Below, piece by piece: positions 9,847 to 17,858 of a stretch of 64,000 bases of DNA (within the stretch, counting starts at the first letter, position 1; each line of letters starts with the position of its first letter). The stretch is taken from NCBI RefSeq assembly GCF_002834385.1, contig NZ_PITQ01000011.1, forward strand, positions 124,001 to 188,000, written 5' to 3'. The position numbers were made by a program, and so were the translations under genes. The notes below the pieces were generated by a model. The model worked only from the letters and a program-made list of their open reading frames with translations, was not told the DNA's origin and made no database searches. This stretch comes from Rahnella sp. AA (lineage in GTDB: Bacteria > Pseudomonadota > Gammaproteobacteria > Enterobacterales > Enterobacteriaceae).

Positions 9847-10446
9847 ATGAACCGTAAAGGCACGTTCAATAAGATAGGTCTCTACATACTGTCTTTGATG
9901 ATGCTTTTTGTTTTTATTATAATTTTAAGTGCAAAACTACCAATTTGCTTTGGGTCAAACTGCGAATTCATAGGGTTTTATCAGTTAACAATAACCAATA
10001 TTATCCCTCTAATTTGTATAGCATTCATCGCATTCTCACTTTATTTCTATCGACGCTTTAGCTCATTAACGAAGATTAATCAGTCCGATTGTGTCAAAAT
10101 AACATCTTGCAAGAGCGAGAATTATGAAAGCCTAACTTTTTTAGCAACATATATTGTTCCATTCATGGGGTTTAGCTTTGAAGACACACAAAAAAACATA
10201 GCTTACCTTTTATTAATAATTGTCATCGGACTAGTTTTTATTAAAACCGATAAATATTACGCCAACCCTACACTAGCTTTATTTGGATATAAATTATATA
10301 AAGTTGACATTTCATACCCAGGTAGTTGCGAAGTTAAAAATATAATTGCAATTTCTACGGACATATTGAAAGTTGATGATTATGTTTTTTATAGCTTTTT
10401 TGATGACTACGTTTTCATAGCAAGGAAAAATAATGAAGCCAGATAA
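9847..10446 (+). CDS. kwaA: Kiwa anti-phage system membrane protein KwaA
   Basis: A 199-residue very AT-rich gene encoding a membrane protein with four predicted hydrophobic segments (about 10-29, 45-68, 96-111, 118-133) and a soluble C-terminal part. The perfect AGGAGG site 6 nt before ATG 9847 fixes the start. It overlaps by 14 nt a gene with a DUF4868 C-terminus. A ~200-residue four-TM protein followed by a DUF4868 protein is the defining layout of the Kiwa defence system, in which KwaA forms the membrane complex and recruits KwaB. The KwaA call rests on size, topology and partner, not on motif identity. Confidence 0.75.
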   Translation: MNRKGTFNKIGLYILSLMMLFVFIIILSAKLPICFGSNCEFIGFYQLTITNIIPLICIAFIAFSLYFYRRFSSLTKINQSDCVKITSCKSENYESLTFLATYIVPFMGFSFEDTQKNIAYLLLIIVIGLVFIKTDKYYANPTLALFGYKLYKVDISYPGSCEVKNIIAISTDILKVDDYVFYSFFDDYVFIARKNNEAR

Positions 10447-11392
10447 TTTGAAGAAAAGCATTCAGGATATTTTTGAAAATTTCACTGGAATTAGAGTCAT
10501 ATTTTTGGTAAACGATGGAGGGGAATATGCATTGAAACTTTCTAGAATAGAGGCAGAAGCAATTCCAAAAATATTGGAAGGGTTTAAAAATAGACTAAAT
10601 GAGGATATTCTTGAAAACGATGATCTAACTACTCCATTACTTTCAAATTACGATGACAGAAAAAACGCCTTGTTTTTATTTGACTATAATCAGAAGCCGA
10701 AGGAATTTGATTTCATAAAATCCGCGATAAGCATGCCACCTAACTCTCAAGAGTTTTACGATTTTGAGAACAAGTTCAAGGACATTAAGGGGATTATAAT
10801 TCAATTACGCGGAAAAGATAAATGTTTATCGCTTTATAAGAACAAAAGTAATCTTACCGTGTTTGAACAGAGTCGCAAACTTTTTAATTTAGTACCTGAC
10901 CCTGATGGGTATTTAAAAGAACTACCTGACCAAGTTTTTAGATTAGACTTCAACTATGATCTTGCATTAATTGATGATCAATACATAATAAAGAATCAAA
11001 AAACACTCGAAATAACAATGCAATTTCATCAGGTCATTATAGCTCAGGCAGCTATAGCATTAAAATCTTTGAAAGAATAATTATTAATAGAAGATATTTC
11101 TCACCTTGAAAGCAATGCTAAGGAAATAGCATTTTCGAGAAAGCTAGCCAAAATATCTAAACATTCTCCAGTATTGGGAAAAATAGATGCTTCAGTTATC
11201 ATTGATTATGTTAAGCAGCATAGCTATCTTTCAACAGTAATGATAATCAGCGAGGATGGAAAGCAATTAATTATTAAAACGAAAAAATCTCAAAATCATT
11301 TCATTAAACTTATGAGTGATGATTATTTAGAGTCCCCTTTAACAAAAATCCTCTATGACTCATTAGCAAAAGATGAACTTAAAGCACCATGA
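10433..11392 (+). pseudogene. kwaB: Kiwa protein KwaB (DUF4868), interrupted by one in-frame stop
   Basis: The frame opens at ATG 10433, inside the end of kwaA, and runs 215 codons to TAA at 11078-11080. The same frame then stays open without any shift for 103 further codons to 11392. Together they give ~319 codons, close to the usual KwaB length. The C-terminal part contains LMSDDYLESPLTKILYDSLAKDEL, which matches the conserved end of DUF4868. Only one codon (GAA TAA TTA) separates the two halves, so a single nonsense substitution explains the break. The downstream part has only a TTG near 11174 and no ribosome site. In Kiwa, KwaB is the soluble DNA-binding effector partner of KwaA; loss of the C-terminal third should impair defence unless the stop is read through. 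A sequencing error is possible. Confidence 0.75.
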
Positions 11393-11551
11393 GTTTTCTT
11401 ATCGTACATCTTAGCCCTAGAATAGTCTATAATTCGGGGCTATATTAATAAAAATCAATATAAAAATATTATTACGTGAAAATAATAACACAATTTATAA
11501 ACAAAATGCTTTATCAAAATTATACGTCCTGAACTATCGTCTTTCAGACAG

Positions 11552-11595
11552 AGAAATTGAAAAGCCCCGTTTTTTTTTCAGAACGGGACTTCAAA
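11552..11595. terminator. Bidirectional terminator-like hairpin between kwaB and the immunity gene
   Basis: Arms AAGCCCCGTT and AACGGGACTT (one mismatch) enclose a T-rich loop at about 11561-11591. The loop's long T run favours termination on the + strand, and the mirrored structure ends with TTTT on the minus strand. It separates the converging kwaAB and toxin-immunity transcripts. Confidence 0.6.
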
Positions 11596-11629
11596 AATCC
11601 AACCTTTTGTGGCTGCTGTACTCTTTAGT

Positions 11630-11884
11630 CTACATTTCACCGCTGCTTATTTGAAAATCGAGGTCATCCCTGAAAAAGCGCTTATTCAAAATATCTTCTA
11701 TCGCCTTTACTTGCTCCTCCCTGAGATCAAATCCACCCAAACCAGCAACAAAATCGTTATAATCAGATGCAGACCAATTCATAACCATAGATATATCAGG
11801 TAATTTTTCTTTAGGAATTTCAATTTCAAAATCAAGCAGTTCATCCGTTCGGTTGAACGCATCCACTGTATATATCATTGTCAT
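11630..11884 (-). CDS. Putative immunity protein for the colicin E3-type toxin
   Basis: An 84-residue acidic protein (FEIEIPKEKLPDI, WSASDYNDFVAGLGG, LREEQVKAIEDIL). Its start codon overlaps the toxin stop codon by 4 nt (ATGA), the classic arrangement of toxin and cognate immunity genes. Length and acidity suit binding to a basic nuclease domain. I see no resemblance to the classical ImmE3/cloacin immunity sequence, so it appears to be a different immunity family for the same toxin fold. It resembles small uncharacterised proteins (DUF7683-like in my memory, low confidence). Function is inferred from position. Confidence 0.7.
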   Translation of the reverse strand: MTMIYTVDAFNRTDELLDFEIEIPKEKLPDISMVMNWSASDYNDFVAGLGGFDLREEQVKAIEDILNKRFFRDDLDFQISSGEM

Positions 11885-13431
11885 TTTTCAACACTCCTAG
11901 TCGGATCGGCGGGCTTCGTTTGCTCACCAGTTATAGGATCAAACTCCCCCAAATGCTTGCGCCCTGTTCTGTCATACATCTCAACAGTACCGTGCTGCGA
12001 ATCCCATTCATAAATTTTCCCGCTATTATCTTTCCAGCGAGAACGAAGGGTTCCACCTCCTTTTACCGGCGTTTTTTTCTTCGCCTTTTGGGCATCAGGG
12101 AATGCTTGTAATGGTGGATTTCCTTTTGGTGCCACATGATATTTATGGTCATTACTCAGATAAATATAAATCGGCGGCATACCGTGCGGCAGATTCACCA
12201 GGATGTAATCATCAAACGATTTTTCATCCGGGATCGGCAGTGAGGTTGACGAGCTGCCTACTTCCCCTGCGCTTGGTAACGGTAGTACTGTGATAGTCGA
12301 AGGTAAATACGGTTCGTCCCGGTTGCCGGTATTGGCTGGCGCTTTAAACTCCACTTCGTCCGGCGTCCAGACTATCGTTGGCTTATCGGCGCCATCTGCC
12401 CAGAACTCGTAGTTCCCAGTAAAACGGTTCCGCTTCATCGAGCGCACACGCACCTGATCCAGACCGCTATCAGCGCCAATGTGATACGCCACCGGTTTTA
12501 AACGCCCGTAGTTATCATTCACCCACTGAAACCGGATACGGGTCGGGGCTGACTTTCCGGCCAGCGCCGCCAGCTGACTACCGGCCAGCATATCCGGTTC
12601 GCCTTCGTTCAGGGTGCCGGGCAACATGCCAATTACCGCGGCGCCAGTGGGGGACGTTCTCACCAACCAGCGGCCAGCCGTCATAAATCCACCGCCTGCA
12701 TACCGCAAACCCTGCCAGCCCGCCGCCGCCAGTTCAGCTCCGGCACCCGTTGCAACAGGAGCAGTCAGTGGCATACCGGCCTGCGCTGGCGCGTCCGGTT
12801 TTGTGCCAAAAATCCGTTGATACCAGGGTAAGGTATCATCTGAATTCTTACCGGCCTTTGACGGTTTACGCTTTGCCGCCTGTGCGTGCTGTACTGGCTC
12901 CGGTGGTGTGGTATCGATAGGCGCGGGTAAGTAGTACCCGACACGCCCAAAGTTAATGTGTGGTTCCTCACTTGTACCGGCTTCGGTGTTACCCGCCCCA
13001 CGCTTGCACGACTTCGCAAACACCGGCACAGAGCGCTTCGCCTGTTCTATCGCCTCTTGTGCTGCCCAGAATGCTGCGGCGGCGGCAATTTCTGCGTCTC
13101 GTTTCACCCAGGCTTGCTGTTCAGGAGAGGGTCCACGGCCTAGCCATTGCCCGGCCGGAGCAATCACTTTATTGCTACCCGGCGGGCAACCGCACAGGAC
13201 CTCGCAGAGATCAACGGCGGCCGGTAGTCCGCCATACAGAGCCTTTCCCTCACCGTTCGCTATCGTGCCGGGCTTGCCACACTTCGGACAGGGCGTGGTT
13301 TTATCCCCTTTGCGCACAATACCCAGGTTGATATTTGAGGCGTTCGGCATCGAGCTGATGCAGCTCGCGCCGGTGGTGGTCTTGTCGCCGTGCAGTACCA
13401 ACCCCCGGCCATAACAGTCTTCGCGATACAT
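11881..13431 (-). CDS. PAAR / S-type pyocin / colicin E3-type rRNase effector
   Basis: A 516-residue three-part effector. (1) An N-terminal PAAR-like domain, ~1-90 (LHGDKTTTGASC, KGDKTTPCPKCGKPGTI, GGLPAAVDLCEVLCGC). (2) A central S-type pyocin domain, ~225-440 (IRFQWVNDNYGRLKPVAYHI, FWADGADKPTIVWTPDEVEF). (3) A C-terminal ~60-residue colicin E3/cloacin ribonuclease domain. Residues equivalent to the E3 active site are present: D477, H480 and E484 in EWDSQHGTVE, and R512 in DPTRS. Colicin E3 cleaves 16S rRNA in the decoding centre. PAAR tips are loaded on the type VI secretion spike, so this is probably a T6SS antibacterial effector; no T6SS genes are in the window. It follows the small PAAR gene by 3 nt and overlaps the immunity gene. 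Confidence 0.88.
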   Translation of the reverse strand: MYREDCYGRGLVLHGDKTTTGASCISSMPNASNINLGIVRKGDKTTPCPKCGKPGTIANGEGKALYGGLPAAVDLCEVLCGCPPGSNKVIAPAGQWLGRGPSPEQQAWVKRDAEIAAAAAFWAAQEAIEQAKRSVPVFAKSCKRGAGNTEAGTSEEPHINFGRVGYYLPAPIDTTPPEPVQHAQAAKRKPSKAGKNSDDTLPWYQRIFGTKPDAPAQAGMPLTAPVATGAGAELAAAGWQGLRYAGGGFMTAGRWLVRTSPTGAAVIGMLPGTLNEGEPDMLAGSQLAALAGKSAPTRIRFQWVNDNYGRLKPVAYHIGADSGLDQVRVRSMKRNRFTGNYEFWADGADKPTIVWTPDEVEFKAPANTGNRDEPYLPSTITVLPLPSAGEVGSSSTSLPIPDEKSFDDYILVNLPHGMPPIYIYLSNDHKYHVAPKGNPPLQAFPDAQKAKKKTPVKGGGTLRSRWKDNSGKIYEWDSQHGTVEMYDRTGRKHLGEFDPITGEQTKPADPTRSVEK

Positions 13432-13434
13432 GCC

Positions 13435-13920
13435 TTACCTCGCCACGACGATCAGAAAATCATCCGGCATGGTTTCCCCTGCATGGCAGCACAAAACAGC
13501 AATATCCTGCGGAGTGCTGATAATTTCATCCCCATTACTCAGAACACTGCCAACCAGCGCGTAACCCTTGCCGTTACTGGATATGCTGCTCCCCGAGCCG
13601 CTGACAATTGTCGCGACAGAACCGTCCGGGTAAGTCACTTCGTCCCCGACCAGGGAAAATGCGACCAGTTCGCCGCTGCTGTTCACCACCTGGCCCCCGG
13701 ATCTGCCAGAAGAGACAACACCGCCCCGACGGGTGAGGCTTCCCACCGTCGCCTGTCGCCAGAGGGCGGTTACCGGGTACTGGTGGAGATATTCCTCCTG
13801 CTCCCGGACCAACTCTCGGGCCTCGTCACTCATGGCAGCAATGTCTATCGAAGAAAACGGCGATTTATCCATACCGGCTAAAATATCCGGTGTCAGTGCG
13901 TTGGTGTACTGCGTATCCAT
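13435..13920 (-). CDS. Small PAAR-like protein upstream of the toxin
   Basis: A 161-residue protein. After a ~55-residue helical N-terminus it has a PAAR-repeat region: ATVGSLTRRGGVVSSG, VAFSLVGDEVTYPDGS, KGYALVGSVLSNGDEIIST. These follow the spacing of canonical PAAR segments, but the usual metal-binding His and Cys are replaced (TRRGG for TxHGG, VTYP for VxCP). A C-terminal ~25-residue extension (CCHAGETMPDDFLIVV) follows. A good AAGGAA site precedes ATG 13920. It is the first gene of the cassette PAAR-toxin-immunity. It could be a spike-tip variant, an adaptor or a chaperone for the large effector; that role is inference. Confidence 0.65.
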   Translation of the reverse strand: MDTQYTNALTPDILAGMDKSPFSSIDIAAMSDEARELVREQEEYLHQYPVTALWRQATVGSLTRRGGVVSSGRSGGQVVNSSGELVAFSLVGDEVTYPDGSVATIVSGSGSSISSNGKGYALVGSVLSNGDEIISTPQDIAVLCCHAGETMPDDFLIVVAR

Positions 13921-14112
13921 GCTTATTCCTTGTACTTGTCATGTGTATAGCGCGCATGATACTCAGCATGAAACTTAAGCCAAATTTTTTAGCCAATAAA
14001 CCTCAAGCACTTAGCATTTTGGGCTTTTTTATCTTAAATCTCCGTTTTCAAGTGAGGATTTAAATAGGTGGGAGCCAGAGTTAATTAACAGAATAGGCGA
14101 ACGGTTAAGCGC
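13921..14112. other. Intergenic region between the PAAR cassette and the integrase remnant
   Basis: 192 nt, AT-rich, no gene seen. It should contain the promoter for the minus-strand toxin cassette. A short hairpin-like stretch (AGCATTTTGGGCTTTTTT near 14018) resembles half of a terminator. Confidence 0.35.
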
Positions 14113-14670
14113 TTAAACTTCGCTTAAAACGTGGAGGGCACTAAGCACCACCAGCGCATTATGAACGACGATCACGTCACCGCCATTAGGACCAAGGCGC
14201 AACCGCTCTGTTTCGGCTTTCACTTTTTTCGGTGGCCGCATAAATTCGCTAATTGGCCGGTGGCCGATCACCGGGAAAACATCGGCCTCAAACGTTTTAA
14301 GCATTTCAGTGCGGTATGAATCAGACCAGCGATCATAGCGACGGGCATACCACTCACGCGCTATCTGCTCGAACGTATTGGAAGCATCACCCAACCGGGC
14401 ATGTTTTACCTGCTGCTTGTTTTCGCTGGGATCGCCGCCTGCGTTAAGTAATTTTTTGGCTTCATCTCTGATGGTGCGGGCTTCAGCCAGAGACACTTCA
14501 GGATATACCCCCACGGCCAGCAATTTTTCTTTACCGCCTATCCGATACTTCATGCGCCAGTAACGTGAGCCGTTTGGATTGACCAGCAGGAACAGCCCGC
14601 CACCATCGGCAAGCTTGTAGGCTTTCTATTTCGGCTTGGAAGTCTCTACCTGTCTGGCGTTGAGTTTCAT
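14113..14670 (-). pseudogene. int: P4-family tyrosine integrase remnant (nonsense codon and 3' truncation)
   Basis: From ATG 14670 the N-terminus reads MKLNARQVETSKPK, then an in-frame TAG at 14626-14628, then KAYKLADGGGLFLLVNPNGS and on through KYRIGGKEKLLAVGVYPEVSLAEARTIRDEAKKLL in the same frame. These are hallmark N-terminal (DUF4102) segments of P4-type integrases. Similarity ends near HRPISEF; the last ~40 codons are unrelated and the catalytic domain with its R-H-R-Y residues is absent. So there are two lesions: one nonsense codon and loss of ~240 C-terminal codons. It points away from the adjacent tRNA-Gly gene as expected for integrases of this family. Confidence 0.85.
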
Positions 14671-14671
14671 T

Positions 14672-14753
14672 TGGGGGTATCTCGTGGAGAACATCGCTCT
14701 GCTGGGGTTATTTTTACAGGGTGAACAACCTGATACCCCCATATATACCCCCA
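14672..14753. repeat. Repeated ATACCCCCA/TGGGGGTAT motifs in the integrase leader
   Basis: ATACCCCCA occurs at 14733-14741 and 14745-14753 (12 bp apart), and its inverse TGGGGGTAT at 14672-14680, right before the integrase start. Iterated sites between an integrase gene and its tRNA target are typical of integrase arm-type or excisionase sites. The assignment is positional. Confidence 0.5.
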
Positions 14754-14867
14754 AGACTGGGGTAGATTTCAATAGATAGCAGAGGACAAGGCCAGAGCGA
14801 TAAAGTGGCTTAAGGCGCGTATTTACTGGGTTTAGAGGACTTTTTGAGATACTACTGGAGGACATTT

Positions 14868-14941
14868 TGGAGCGGGTGAAGGGAATCGAACCCTCGTATA
14901 GAGCTTGGGAAGCTCTCGTTCTACCATTGAACTACACCCGC
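14868..14941 (-). tRNA. glyU: tRNA-Gly (anticodon CCC)
   Basis: The minus strand folds into a complete cloverleaf: acceptor GCGGGTG/CACCCGC, D arm GTTC/GAAC, anticodon stem AGAGC/GCTCT with loop TTCCCAA (anticodon CCC), T loop TTCGATT, discriminator T and an encoded CCA. It corresponds to E. coli glyU, a known kind of integration target. Its 3' end faces the integrase remnant, so it is the presumed attachment site of the island, and the gene itself is intact. Confidence 0.96.
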
Positions 14942-15049
14942 ATCGGTGTGCGACTGGCATTATAACCGGTTACGACGGCGGAGCAAGGCGTGAATGCAGA
15001 TAAGCGCTGGAGTTTTAAGCAGTTAGCATCTGACGTGATCTCAGACACG

Positions 15050-15074
15050 AAAAAGGGCGCCGGAGCGCCCTTTG
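15050..15074 (-). terminator. Rho-independent terminator of lysS
   Basis: Read on the minus strand, AAAGGGCGC-TCCG-GCGCCCTTT is a strong hairpin followed by TTC, placed 17 nt after the lysS stop codon. Confidence 0.85.
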
Positions 15075-15090
15075 TTGTTTCCGGCGAAGC

Positions 15091-16620
15091 TTATTTTTGC
15101 GTCTGAGGGCGCATTGCCGGGAACAGGATCACGTCGCGAATAGTGTGGCTATTCGTGAACAACATCACCATACGGTCGATACCGATGCCCAGACCCGCAG
15201 TCGGTGGCAGGCCGTGTTCCAGCGCTGTCACGTAGTCTTCGTCATAGAACATCGCTTCGTCATCGCCTGCATCTTTCGCAGAAACCTGGTCAGCAAAGCG
15301 CTGCGCCTGGTCTTCTGCGTCATTCAGCTCGGAGAAGCCGTTACCGATTTCACGACCACCGATGAAGAATTCGAAACGGTCAGTGATTTCCGGGTTTTCA
15401 TCATTACGGCGCGCCAGCGGAGAAACTTCTGCAGGGTATTCAGTAATGAAGGTTGGCTGAATCAGCTGCGCTTCGGCAGTTTCTTCGAAGATCTCCGTCA
15501 CGATACGGCCCAGACCCCAGCTCTTCTCGATTTTGATACCGATAGATTCTGCAATCGCGGTCGCTTTCGCCAGGTCGTCGAGATCGGCAACGTTGGTTTC
15601 AGGACGATATTTGCAGATAGCTTCACGCATGGTCAGCTTGGCGAAAGGCTTGCCGAAATCGAAAGTCTGGTCGCCGTACTGCACAACACTGCTGCCCAGA
15701 ACGGATTCAGTCAGCGTGCGGAACAGGGTTTCGGTCAACACGATCAGGTCTTTATAATCCGCGTATGCCATGTAGAGTTCCATCATAGTGAACTCTGGGT
15801 TGTGACGCGGAGAAACGCCTTCGTTGCGGAAGTTACGGTTGATCTCGAACACACGATCAAAACCGCCGACAACCAGACGTTTCAGATACAGTTCCGGTGC
15901 GATACGCAGGTACATGTCGATATCGAGCGCATTGTGGTGAGTGATGAACGGACGCGCTGCTGCACCGCCCGGGATCACCTGCATCATCGGGGTTTCGACT
16001 TCCATGAAGCCGTTTTCCACCATGAAGCTGCGGATACCAGACATGATCTGAGAACGAATCTTGAAGGTTTTACGGGAATCGTCGTTGGCGATCAGATCTA
16101 AATAACGCTGACGGTAACGCGCTTCCTGATCCTGCAAACCGTGGAATTTATCCGGCAACGGACGCAGCGCTTTGGTCAGCAAACGCAGTTCAGAACAGTG
16201 GATCGACAGCTCGCCAGTCTTGGTTTTGAACAGTTTACCGGTCGCGCCCAGGATATCGCCCAGATCCCATTTTTTGAATTGCTCGTTGTAAATGCCTTCC
16301 GCAAGGTCATCGCGCGCAACGTAAAGCTGGATGCGGCCGCCAACGTCCTGCAGGGTCACGAAAGAGGCCTTGCCCATGATGCGGCGGGTCATCATACGGC
16401 CACCGACAGTGACTTCGATGTTTAACGCTTCAAGCTCTTCGTTCGTCTTCTCGCCGTATTTCGCATGCAGTTCATCAGAGATGCTGTCACGACGGAAATC
16501 GTTAGGGAAAGCGATGCCGGATTCGCGCAGTAAAGCCAGTTTTTCACGACGCGCTTTCAGCTCGTTATTAAGATCTGGTACGTTTTCTGCGCTTGGCGCT
16601 GTTGGTTGTTGCTCAGACAT
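15091..16620 (-). CDS. lysS: Lysyl-tRNA synthetase (class II)
   Basis: A 509-residue class IIb synthetase that charges tRNA-Lys. An N-terminal OB-fold anticodon-binding domain (~65-145) precedes the catalytic core with motif 2 ([21 protein letters not shown]) and motif 3 ([14 protein letters not shown]). The sequence is nearly colinear with E. coli LysS, about 4 residues longer. The GAGG ribosome site before ATG 16620 and the 9-nt gap to prfB support the conserved prfB-lysS operon. Confidence 0.97.
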   Translation of the reverse strand: MSEQQPTAPSAENVPDLNNELKARREKLALLRESGIAFPNDFRRDSISDELHAKYGEKTNEELEALNIEVTVGGRMMTRRIMGKASFVTLQDVGGRIQLYVARDDLAEGIYNEQFKKWDLGDILGATGKLFKTKTGELSIHCSELRLLTKALRPLPDKFHGLQDQEARYRQRYLDLIANDDSRKTFKIRSQIMSGIRSFMVENGFMEVETPMMQVIPGGAAARPFITHHNALDIDMYLRIAPELYLKRLVVGGFDRVFEINRNFRNEGVSPRHNPEFTMMELYMAYADYKDLIVLTETLFRTLTESVLGSSVVQYGDQTFDFGKPFAKLTMREAICKYRPETNVADLDDLAKATAIAESIGIKIEKSWGLGRIVTEIFEETAEAQLIQPTFITEYPAEVSPLARRNDENPEITDRFEFFIGGREIGNGFSELNDAEDQAQRFADQVSAKDAGDDEAMFYDEDYVTALEHGLPPTAGLGIGIDRMVMLFTNSHTIRDVILFPAMRPQTQK

Positions 16621-16629
16621 TTTGGTTCC

Positions 16630-17728
16630 TCATAACCCGGCTTTCAAACTGGCTTCAATGAATTTATCCAGGTCGCCATCCAATACGGCCTGCGTATTTC
16701 GCGTTTCGACACCCGTACGTAAATCTTTAATACGGGAATCGTCCAGCACGTAAGAACGAATCTGGCTACCCCAGCCGATGTCAGACTTGTTGTCTTCCAG
16801 CTGCTGTTTGTCCGCATTTTTCTTTTGCATTTCATACTCATAAAGCTTCGCACGCATCTGCTTCATGGCCTGATCTTTGTTCTTATGCTGGGAGCGGTCG
16901 TTCTGACACTGGGTCACAATATTGGTCGGAAGGTGGGTAATACGTACCGCAGATTCCGTTTTGTTGACGTGCTGACCACCCGCACCTGACGCGCGATATA
17001 CGTCGATACGCAGGTCGGCAGGGTTAATTTCGATCTCGATATCATCATCCACTTCCGGATATACAAACGCGGAACTGAAAGATGTATGGCGACGGCCGCC
17101 GGAATCGAACGGGCTTTTACGAACCAGGCGATGGACGCCGGTTTCAGTGCGCAGCCAGCCGAAAGCATAATCGCCGATAATCTTGATGGTAGCGGATTTC
17201 AGGCCTGCGACTTCGCCGTCAGACTCTTCAATCACTTCCGTTTTAAAGCCTTTGGCTTCAGCCCAGCGCAAATACATACGCAGCAACATACTCGCCCAGT
17301 CCTGTGCTTCCGTACCCCCGGAGCCCGCCTGAATATCGAGATAGCAACTCGCGCTGTCGTATTCACCGGAGAACATACGACGGAACTCCAGCTGTTCCAG
17401 CTTGACGGTCAGTGCGTCGAGCTCGGCGACAGTTTCATTGAACGTGTCTTCGTCATCAGCTTCAACCGCCAATTCCAGCAGGCCGGTGACATCTTCCGCA
17501 CCCTGCAGTAACTCATCAATGGTTTCAACGATGGCTTCCAGAGAGGAACGTTCTTTGCCCAGCGCCTGTGCGCGTTCAGGTTCGTTCCAGACGTCCGGCT
17601 GTTCCAGCTCGGCGTTTACTTCTTCGAGGCGCTCTTTCTTGGCATCATAGTCAAAGATACCCCCGAAGAACGACTGTCCGCTCGGACAGGTCCTGAATGC
17701 GGTTTTTAACCGGATTAATTTCAAACAT
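16630..17728 (-). CDS. prfB: Peptide chain release factor 2, with programmed +1 frameshift
   Basis: RF2 releases peptides at UGA and UAA. The gene has the classical autoregulatory frameshift: ATG 17728 opens 25 codons ([12 protein letters not shown]... ending RGYL) to an in-frame TGA at 17651-17653 within CTT TGA C. A GGGGG anti-SD-pairing sequence lies 3 nt before CTT. A +1 shift resumes at GAC (17652-17650) and reads 340 codons to the stop at 16630, giving 365 residues as in E. coli. The stop-recognition SPF motif (RKSPFDSGG) and the GGQ motif (GAGGQHVN) are present. Low RF2 favours the shift and so raises RF2 synthesis. Confidence 0.97.
17650..17665 (-). promoter_or_regulatory. prfB programmed frameshift site
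   Basis: On the minus strand a G-rich Shine-Dalgarno-like run (CGGGGGTAT) is followed by CTT TGA C. tRNA-Leu slips from CUU to UUU at the slow UGA. Arrangement and spacing are those of the E. coli site. Confidence 0.95.
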
Positions 17729-17858
17729 GATTTTTCGCGTCTTACGTTAGATTCGGAGTTGGCCCAATGCCATTCGAACCGCCGATTCTAACGGAATTAG
17801 CGGTATTTTTATAGCAACGAGCGTTTTTTTTGCAGGCTTTATTCGGGATGAAAACCGC

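Larger units (their letters stand above)
9063..14867. mobile_element. Degenerate P4-like satellite/genomic island at tRNA-Gly(CCC)
   Basis: The region between sfsB and the 3' end of the tRNA-Gly gene carries, in order, a P4-type immunity RNA region, Kiwa defence genes, a PAAR toxin cassette and a truncated P4-family integrase next to the tRNA. P4 satellites integrate with a tyrosine recombinase at tRNA 3' ends and carry variable defence cargo, which fits. Base composition shifts sharply: 9.6-11.6 kb is very AT-rich, the toxin genes are GC-rich. No primase, capsid-size, psu/delta or ogr gene is present. I found no second copy of the tRNA 3' end, so the left border is approximate. Confidence 0.7.

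Noticed and set aside
11174..11392. 72-codon frame after kwaB as an independent small gene
   Set aside because: It begins at a TTG without a ribosome site, lies in the same frame as kwaB, and contains the DUF4868 C-terminal motif, so it is the end of kwaB.
12956..13414. Several open frames on the + strand opposite the PAAR toxin
   Set aside because: Shadow frames of the Ala/Pro-rich coding sequence; Cys/His-rich nonsense translations without family resemblance.
15097..16101. Long open frame (334 codons) on the + strand opposite lysS
   Set aside because: It is the mirror frame of a highly expressed, GC-rich gene; no ribosome site and no recognisable domain.
17651..17653. In-frame TGA in prfB read as a disrupting mutation
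   Set aside because: The CTT TGA C context with the preceding G-rich run is the normal programmed frameshift site of RF2 genes.
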